Origin: Nocardioides rotundus
GTDB taxonomy: Bacteria; Actinomycetota; Actinomycetes; Propionibacteriales; Nocardioidaceae
NCBI RefSeq assembly: GCF_019931675.1
Contig: NZ_CP082922.1
Span: 1,503,001-1,567,000, forward strand
Reading direction: 5' to 3'
DNA: 64,000 nt
The position numbers and the translations under genes are program-made. Below are positions 59,784-64,000 of this stretch, piece after piece (the first letter of the stretch is position 1; every line of letters begins with the position of its first letter). The notes beneath the pieces are model-generated. The model made no database searches and was not told where the DNA came from. It saw only the letters and a list, made by a program, of their open reading frames with translations.

Positions 59784-60629
59784 ATGCTCCGCATCGCCCT
59801 ACCCAACAAGGGCAGCCTGTCCCAGGCCGCCTCCGACATGCTCCGCGAGTCCGGCTACCGCCAGCGCGGCGACTCCAAGGAACTCACGCTCACCGACGCC
59901 GAGAACGGCGTCGAGTTCTTCTACCTCCGCCCCCGCGACATCGCGCTCTACGTCGGCGAGGGCACCCTGGACCTCGGCGTCACCGGCCGCGACCTGCTGC
60001 GCGACTCCGGCGCGAAGGCAGAGGAGGTGCTGGAGCTCGGCTTCGGCACCAGCCGCTTCCACTTCGCGGGCCCCCAGGGCCGGTTCGCCACGGTCGAGGA
60101 CCTGGCCGGCCAGCGGATCGCGACGTCCTACACCGGCATCGTGTCGACCTACCTCGAGCAGCGCGGCATCGAGGCCACGGTGACCCGGCTCGACGGCGCC
60201 GTCGAGAGCAGCATCCAACTCGGGGTCGCCGACGCGATCGCGGACGTCGTGGAGACCGGTACGACGCTGCGCGCGGCCGGGCTGGAGGTCTTCGGCGAGC
60301 CGATCCTCACCTCCGAGGCGGTGCTCGTCTCGCGGTCGGGCACCGACCTGCCCGCCGGCTTCGAGGTGTTCAAGCGGCGCCTGGAGGGCGTGCTCGTGGC
60401 CCGGTCCTACGTGATGATGGACTACGACATCCCCGAGGCCCAGGTGGCGGCCGCCTCCGCCCTGACGCCGGGGATCGAGAGCCCGACGGTGGCTCCACTG
60501 CAGCGCGAGGGCTGGGTCGCCGTACGCGCGATGGTGCCGCGCAAGGGCGCGCAGCGACTGATGGACGACCTCTTCGAGCTCGGTGCCCGCGGCATCCTGC
60601 TCACCGACATCCATGCCTGCCGCCTCTGA
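59784..60629 (+). CDS. hisG: ATP phosphoribosyltransferase, long form
   Basis: Predicted 281-residue first enzyme of histidine synthesis. LRIALPNKGSLSQAASDML opens it, GVTGRDLLRDSG and ADAIADVVETGTTLRAAGL carry the PRPP-binding block, and the C-terminal ACT-like regulatory domain (AVRAMVPRKGAQRLMDDL) binds histidine for feedback control. ATG 59784 has GAGG six bases upstream; GTG 59772 would add four residues and overlap hisE. Confidence 0.95.
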   Translation: MLRIALPNKGSLSQAASDMLRESGYRQRGDSKELTLTDAENGVEFFYLRPRDIALYVGEGTLDLGVTGRDLLRDSGAKAEEVLELGFGTSRFHFAGPQGRFATVEDLAGQRIATSYTGIVSTYLEQRGIEATVTRLDGAVESSIQLGVADAIADVVETGTTLRAAGLEVFGEPILTSEAVLVSRSGTDLPAGFEVFKRRLEGVLVARSYVMMDYDIPEAQVAAASALTPGIESPTVAPLQREGWVAVRAMVPRKGAQRLMDDLFELGARGILLTDIHACRL

Positions 60630-61071
60630 GGCCGGGCTCCCTCGGCGGTTCCGGCCGCTGGGGGTGCGCCTGGCCGGCTGGTTCTTCGGCACCCTGTTCG
60701 TCGTGGTGTGCGCGGTGATGTGGATCGGTCTGGGCGCCGAGCTGCGCAACTCGTTCCTGTTGCGCTACCAGTTGACCATGCTGGGGATCGTGGTCGCGCT
60801 CGTGCTGTGCCTGCATGCGCTGATGCGCTGCCGGATCGACGCCGACGAGAGCGGGCTGAGGATCGTCAACGGCTACAGGTCACGGCACCTGGACTGGGCC
60901 CAGGTCGTGGACGTGTCGCTGCCGCCGGGCGCCCCGTGGGCGATCTTCGACCTGGTGGACGGCAGCACCGTCTCCGCCCTGGGGATCCAGGGCTCCGACG
61001 GCGCCCGCGCGCGCCAGCAGGTGCGCGAGCTGCGCGCGCTCGTGAACGCCGCGGGCCCGGGCGACCGCTAG
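60613..61071 (+). CDS. PH-domain (bacterial bPH2-type) membrane protein
   Basis: Predicted 152-residue protein: a short N-terminus, two membrane helices (WFFGTLFVVVCAVMWIGL; LTMLGIVVALVLCLHAL), then a small domain RIDADESGLRIVNGYRSRHLDWAQVVDV that fits the bacterial PH-like fold next to hisG in many actinobacteria. Function unknown. ATG 60613 overlaps hisG by 17 bases, so translation is coupled. Confidence 0.8.
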   Translation: MPAASEAGLPRRFRPLGVRLAGWFFGTLFVVVCAVMWIGLGAELRNSFLLRYQLTMLGIVVALVLCLHALMRCRIDADESGLRIVNGYRSRHLDWAQVVDVSLPPGAPWAIFDLVDGSTVSALGIQGSDGARARQQVRELRALVNAAGPGDR

Positions 61072-61080
61072 GCCGGGGCC

Positions 61081-61998
61081 TCAGCCGGCCGCGATGCCCC
61101 AGCTGACCGAGTGCTCGTCGCCGGGCTGCCCGGCCGGCGCGAGCACCACGAGGTCCTCCCCGGAGCGGAAGGCGTCCGGCGGCGCGGTCATCGGCTCCAC
61201 CGCGACGGAGCGGCGCGGGGTGGCGGAGTCGTCGGCGGTGTACACCTGCAGCCAGCGCACCCGGTCGTCGCCCCACAGCGTGGTCGCCGCGCCGCCCGGC
61301 TCGCGCAGGGTGACGCTCACCCGGCCGTCGACGTGCTGCAGGTCGCCGTACGCGTCGTCGAGGACCGTCCCCCGCAGCGGGCGCGCCACCCGGAAGTCGT
61401 GCTCGGTGCCGTCGACCGGGACCGAGCGGACCGGGAGCTTGCGCTCGTCCACCTCCAGGCGCCGCCCCGCCGGCAGGGTCAGCTCCCAGTCGTCGATCGC
61501 GCCCGCGGGACCGGCCAGCAGGTAGGGGTGGGCCCCGGCGGCGCACGGCGCGGGGGAGGGCGACATGTTGGTCGCGGTCTGGGTCACCGTCAGCCCCTCT
61601 GCCGAGAGGTCGTAGAGCACGTGCAGGTCGAGCGTCCAGGGGTACCCGGTCTGCGCCATCAGCCGGTAGACCAGCGACACCGAGGCGTCGGTGTGCTCCT
61701 CCAGCGTCCAGGCCGCCCAGCGCACCAGGCCGTGCGAGGCGTTGTGCCGCTTCGGCTCGCTCAGGGCCAGCTGCTGGGTGCCGTCGAACTCGTAGGCGCC
61801 GTCCCCGATCCGGTTGGGCCACGGCATCAACAGCTGCCCGCGCCCGCCGGAGGGCATCGCGTCCGCGGCGAACCCGTCGACGAGCGGGCGGCCGTCGTGC
61901 TCCAGCAGCCGCAGCGCGGCCCCGCATTCGGTCACCACGGCGCGGTAGCCGCTGGTGCCGATCTCGTACTGCTCCCCGGTCGGTGCCACTCCAGCCAT
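61081..61998 (-). CDS. Aldose 1-epimerase family protein
   Basis: Predicted 305-residue galactose mutarotase-fold protein. MPWPNRIGDGAYEFDG is the substrate-arginine motif, NASHGLVRWAAWTLEE holds the first His, and CAAGAHPYLLAG the second; FRSGEDLVVLAPAGQ includes the region of the catalytic Glu. It interconverts sugar anomers; the natural sugar is unknown. It converges with the PH-domain gene, nine bases apart. Confidence 0.9.
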   Translation of the reverse strand: MAGVAPTGEQYEIGTSGYRAVVTECGAALRLLEHDGRPLVDGFAADAMPSGGRGQLLMPWPNRIGDGAYEFDGTQQLALSEPKRHNASHGLVRWAAWTLEEHTDASVSLVYRLMAQTGYPWTLDLHVLYDLSAEGLTVTQTATNMSPSPAPCAAGAHPYLLAGPAGAIDDWELTLPAGRRLEVDERKLPVRSVPVDGTEHDFRVARPLRGTVLDDAYGDLQHVDGRVSVTLREPGGAATTLWGDDRVRWLQVYTADDSATPRRSVAVEPMTAPPDAFRSGEDLVVLAPAGQPGDEHSVSWGIAAG

Positions 61999-62033
61999 GC
62001 GGCCGACCCTATGTGGTGCGGCAGATGACAGGC

Positions 62034-62573
62034 TCAGGTCGTGAGGAGTACGTCGGCACGCTCGCGGGTCCGCTCGCGCGCGAAGTGCTCCGCCTCCCGC
62101 TCGGCCCACCGCTCCCAGTGCGGGGCGAAGGCGTCGCCGTCGCGGGCCAGCCCGCGCGCCATCCGGACGTCCCGGTCGGCCTCGACCCAGGCGATCGCCG
62201 AGGCGTAGGCCGCGGCGGGTCGTGCCCCCGCGGCGACCCCCTCCACCACCAGGAGCGGGGTCGCCGGCACCGGCACCCACTCCGCGAACTGCCCCGTGTG
62301 CCAGTCCCACCGGTGGTAGGCCGCCGGCCGCCCCTGCGCCAGCGGCTGGAGCACGTCGGTGACCAAGGCGTCCAGCACCGCGGCGAAGCCCCCGTCCCAG
62401 CCCTCCAGCAGCTCGTCGAGATGGAGCACGTGGGCGGGGCCGCGATGTCCGAGCTCGTCGGCGAGCGTGGTCTTCCCGGACCCCGACGGGCCGTCGACGC
62501 AGATCAGCCGGCCCGCGCCCAGCAGTGCCGGTCGCGACCGGGCCAGCGCCAGGAGCCTCCCGGCTCTCGTCAC
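62034..62573 (-). CDS. Uridine kinase-like P-loop protein
   Basis: Predicted 179-residue small kinase-like protein. ICVDGPSGSGKTTLADEL is Walker A; HLDELLEGWDGGF has the Asp-Glu expected at the phosphate acceptor site; YHRWDWHTGQF and VVEGVAAG follow. Similar actinobacterial proteins are annotated as uridine kinase or P-loop NTPase; substrate unproven. GTG 62573 overlaps the stop of the upstream minus-strand gene by four bases. Confidence 0.8.
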   Translation of the reverse strand: MTRAGRLLALARSRPALLGAGRLICVDGPSGSGKTTLADELGHRGPAHVLHLDELLEGWDGGFAAVLDALVTDVLQPLAQGRPAAYHRWDWHTGQFAEWVPVPATPLLVVEGVAAGARPAAAYASAIAWVEADRDVRMARGLARDGDAFAPHWERWAEREAEHFARERTRERADVLLTT

Positions 62574-63046
62574 TGGATGCCGCGCCGCCGCAGCAGCTCC
62601 TCGATCTCGTCCAGCTCGCTGTCCCCGGTGCCCTTGCGGCGGGGCTGGACGGCCTCGCCGGAGCCGGCTCCTCGCGGCTCGGCGAGGACGGCCCCCGACG
62701 ACCCGCGAGGTCCCTCGGGAAGCGGCGTCCGTCCCTGGCCGCGGGCCAGCTGGCGGGCGCGGAGGTAGCCGGAGAGGACGATCAGCACAGCGGCCGTGCC
62801 GGCCAGCCCCACGCCCGTCCACACCCGCGGGTCGAGCACCAGGCTCGTGGCCCACCGGCTCACGGCACTGCCGATCTCGGTGAACATCCGCAGCGTCCCG
62901 GTGAGCCACGCGGCCGCGGGCAGCAGGGTGAAGCCGAGGGCGCGCAGCCCGTTGGCCGCACCGCGGCGGCGGAACGCGACGACGGTCCACACCACGCCGA
63001 GCACGGTGAGGACCACGGTCAGGGCGGCCCAGGTTGCCTCGTCCAC
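62570..63046 (-). CDS. Hypothetical membrane protein, about 158 aa
   Basis: Three hydrophobic segments (WAALTVVLTVLGVVWTVVAF; ALGFTLLPAAAWLTGTL; VWTGVGLAGTAAVLIVLSGYL) and a hydrophilic C-terminal tail that ends in a charged helix, ELDEIEELLRRRGIQ. That tail type is seen in actinobacterial membrane proteins next to uridine kinase-like genes. GTG 63046 has GGAAGG eight bases upstream; ATG 63064 is an alternative. It overlaps the kinase-like gene and is divergent from sseB. Confidence 0.75.
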   Translation of the reverse strand: MDEATWAALTVVLTVLGVVWTVVAFRRRGAANGLRALGFTLLPAAAWLTGTLRMFTEIGSAVSRWATSLVLDPRVWTGVGLAGTAAVLIVLSGYLRARQLARGQGRTPLPEGPRGSSGAVLAEPRGAGSGEAVQPRRKGTGDSELDEIEELLRRRGIQ

Positions 63047-63093
63047 ATCACCAGCCTTCCACATGGCACCCACCGGGATGCGATCATCGGGGC

Positions 63094-63618
63094 ATGGCTC
63101 GGGGCACAGACGACGGCGCGGCGCGGTTCGAGGGGGCGGACATCCCGCAGCCGACGTTCGCCGAGGACACCGGAGACGCCGCACCGCTGGTGGCGCGCGC
63201 CCTCGCCGACTACGCCCTGGACGCCGGGGCCCTCCCGGAGGCCCTGGTGGCGCTGCAGTCCAGCCGGCTGCTCGTCCCGGTCGTTGCCGTACTCGGGGAG
63301 GGCGGGCCCGGCGAGCACGGGTCGGAGCAGGAGAAGGACAGCGAGATGGCGACCGTGCTCATGCAGGGCGCGGACGGCCGGCTGGCGCTGCTCGCCTTCA
63401 CCGGCATGGACGCGCTGGCCCGCTGGGACCGGTCGGCCCGGCCGGTGCCCGTGGCCGCCTCCGACGCCGCCTCCGCCGCGGTGACCGAGGGCGCCGCCGC
63501 GATGGTCGTCGACATCGCCGGGCCGGTCCCGGTGACGGTGGAGGGCGACGACCTGCACGGCTTCGCCCGCGGCTGGACGCTGGCCCGGCTGGGGGACCGC
63601 ACCGCCTGGGTCCAGTGA
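63094..63618 (+). CDS. SseB-family protein
   Basis: Predicted 174-residue cytoplasmic protein with an SseB N-terminal domain: LPEALVALQSSRLLVPVVAVLGE is the typical helix-strand start and LLAFTGMDALARWDRSARPVPV the core. SseB in E. coli changes serine sensitivity; its action in actinobacteria is unknown. ATG 63094 is preferred over an upstream in-frame start since the domain begins soon after. It is often found just before infC in actinobacteria. Confidence 0.85.
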   Translation: MARGTDDGAARFEGADIPQPTFAEDTGDAAPLVARALADYALDAGALPEALVALQSSRLLVPVVAVLGEGGPGEHGSEQEKDSEMATVLMQGADGRLALLAFTGMDALARWDRSARPVPVAASDAASAAVTEGAAAMVVDIAGPVPVTVEGDDLHGFARGWTLARLGDRTAWVQ

Positions 63619-63641
63619 TTCGGCGGACGCGGGAATCTCAG

Positions 63642-63861
63642 GTAGCCTGTCGACGTTGACCGATCAGTTCGGCCTGCCCTGGGCGGACCGAGCCGATCAT
63701 TGCAAGCGGGGACGAAGCATCCACCCGGATGTGGGATCCTCCACCCGCACCGACCGCCGAGGTCGTCGGGTCCAGGGTCCACGCCGCAGTGCGTGCACGG
63801 TGCGAGCCGTCCACGTGGGCGGCGCCGAGGCTTCCGCTTGCAGCCAGCGGAAGCCTTTTTC
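63642..63861 (+). promoter_or_regulatory. infC leader with hairpins and intrinsic-terminator-like attenuator
   Basis: A long untranslated stretch before infC. AGGCTTCCGCT (63828-63838) and AGCGGAAGCCT (63846-63856) form a perfect 11-bp stem with a seven-base loop, followed directly by TTTTT (63856-63860): the best intrinsic terminator in the window, and it stands just before the infC ribosome binding site. Upstream, CGTG-N-ACGG against CCGT-N-CACG (63792-63815) forms another stem. TAGCCT near 63642 may be the -10 box. IF3 or L20 feedback by attenuation is likely. Confidence 0.7.
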
Positions 63862-63873
63862 ATTGGAGGACAC

Positions 63874-64000
63874 ATCAGCACCGAGCTGCGCATCAACGAC
63901 CGGATCCGGGTACCCGAGGTCCGGCTCGTCGGACCCAACGGCGAGACGGTCGGCATCGTGCCGACCGCCGAGGCACTCAAGCTTGCAGGCGAGGCCGACC
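63874..64000 (+). CDS. infC: Translation initiation factor IF-3, N-terminal part (partial), probable ATC start
   Basis: The first 42 codons are present; the gene runs past the window end. [20 protein letters not shown] and [10 protein letters not shown] are the conserved IF3 N-terminal domain. No ATG, GTG or TTG lies in frame between the terminator hairpin and these residues; the codon four bases after GGAGG (63865-63869) is ATC at 63874. IF3 genes of E. coli and Myxococcus are known to start at AUU and AUC, which lets IF3 limit its own synthesis. Confidence 0.9.
   Translation, partial: MSTELRINDRIRVPEVRLVGPNGETVGIVPTAEALKLAGEAD

Overview
The window is a very GC-rich (roughly 70% or more) chromosome segment from an actinobacterium. 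Pointers are the actinobacterial integration host factor (mihF), a PriA without helicase motifs, type II dehydroquinase, long-form OMP decarboxylase, PyrR translational leaders, many GTG starts and many -10-like TANNNT hexamers 6-8 nt before starts. Gene order and the TGGTCTCGACAAGCTCGACC repeats resemble Nocardioides or a close relative; that genus assignment is inference. It looks like one conserved core-genome stretch, with no prophage, IS element, CRISPR array, rRNA or tRNA gene recognised.

Layout. 1-11.9 kb: end of aspS, rarA, then alaS-ruvX-mltG-aroE-(prepilin peptidase)-aroC-aroK-aroB-aroQ, tightly packed and often overlapping by 1-8 nt. 11.9-16.7 kb: an accessory insert between aroQ and efp with an ECF sigma gene and its membrane partner, a VOC protein, a DUF222/HNH endonuclease, a repeat array and a SIMPL protein. 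16.7-20.7 kb: efp, nusB, a disulfide-oxidoreductase-like flavoprotein and an overlapping sulfotransferase/aminotransferase pair. 20.7-33.5 kb: pyrimidine synthesis in two units, pyrR-pyrB-pyrC and carA-carB-pyrD-pyrK-like-pyrD-like-pyrF, each behind its own PyrR-binding leader. 33.5-45.3 kb: lipoprotein, mihF-gmk-rpoZ-coaBC-metK-priA-def-fmt, a frameshifted MFS transporter, a YjbR protein and rsmB. 45.3-52 kb: an ATPase, blaI-M56 peptidase, then DUF3105-DUF305-CopD/CtaG and a divergent CDF cation exporter. 52-58.1 kb: a LigD-type polymerase, rpe and an FMN-riboswitch-controlled ribD-ribE-ribM-ribBA-ribH operon. 58.1-64 kb: small membrane, GNAT and kinase genes, hisE-hisG, aldose epimerase, sseB and the start of infC behind an attenuator-like leader.

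Most notable: (1) short repeats expanded in frame inside carA, ribE and rsmB, always with a 21-bp period, while the related intergenic array has 17-bp spacing; (2) three identically spaced palindromes (CTACKA-N7-TMGTA) before blaI, the DUF3105-DUF305-CopD/CtaG operon and the CDF gene, suggesting a small BlaI-type regulon around metal/respiratory functions; (3) a second PyrD/PyrK-like pair in the pyr operon whose PyrD lacks the catalytic Cys; (4) one base (12473) that appears to have destroyed both the sigma stop and the partner start; (5) infC apparently starting at AUC; (6) two distant intergenic hairpins with a compensatory stem change. No wholly new multi-gene system was recognised; the in-frame repeats and the BlaI-type regulon are the best candidates for something undescribed.
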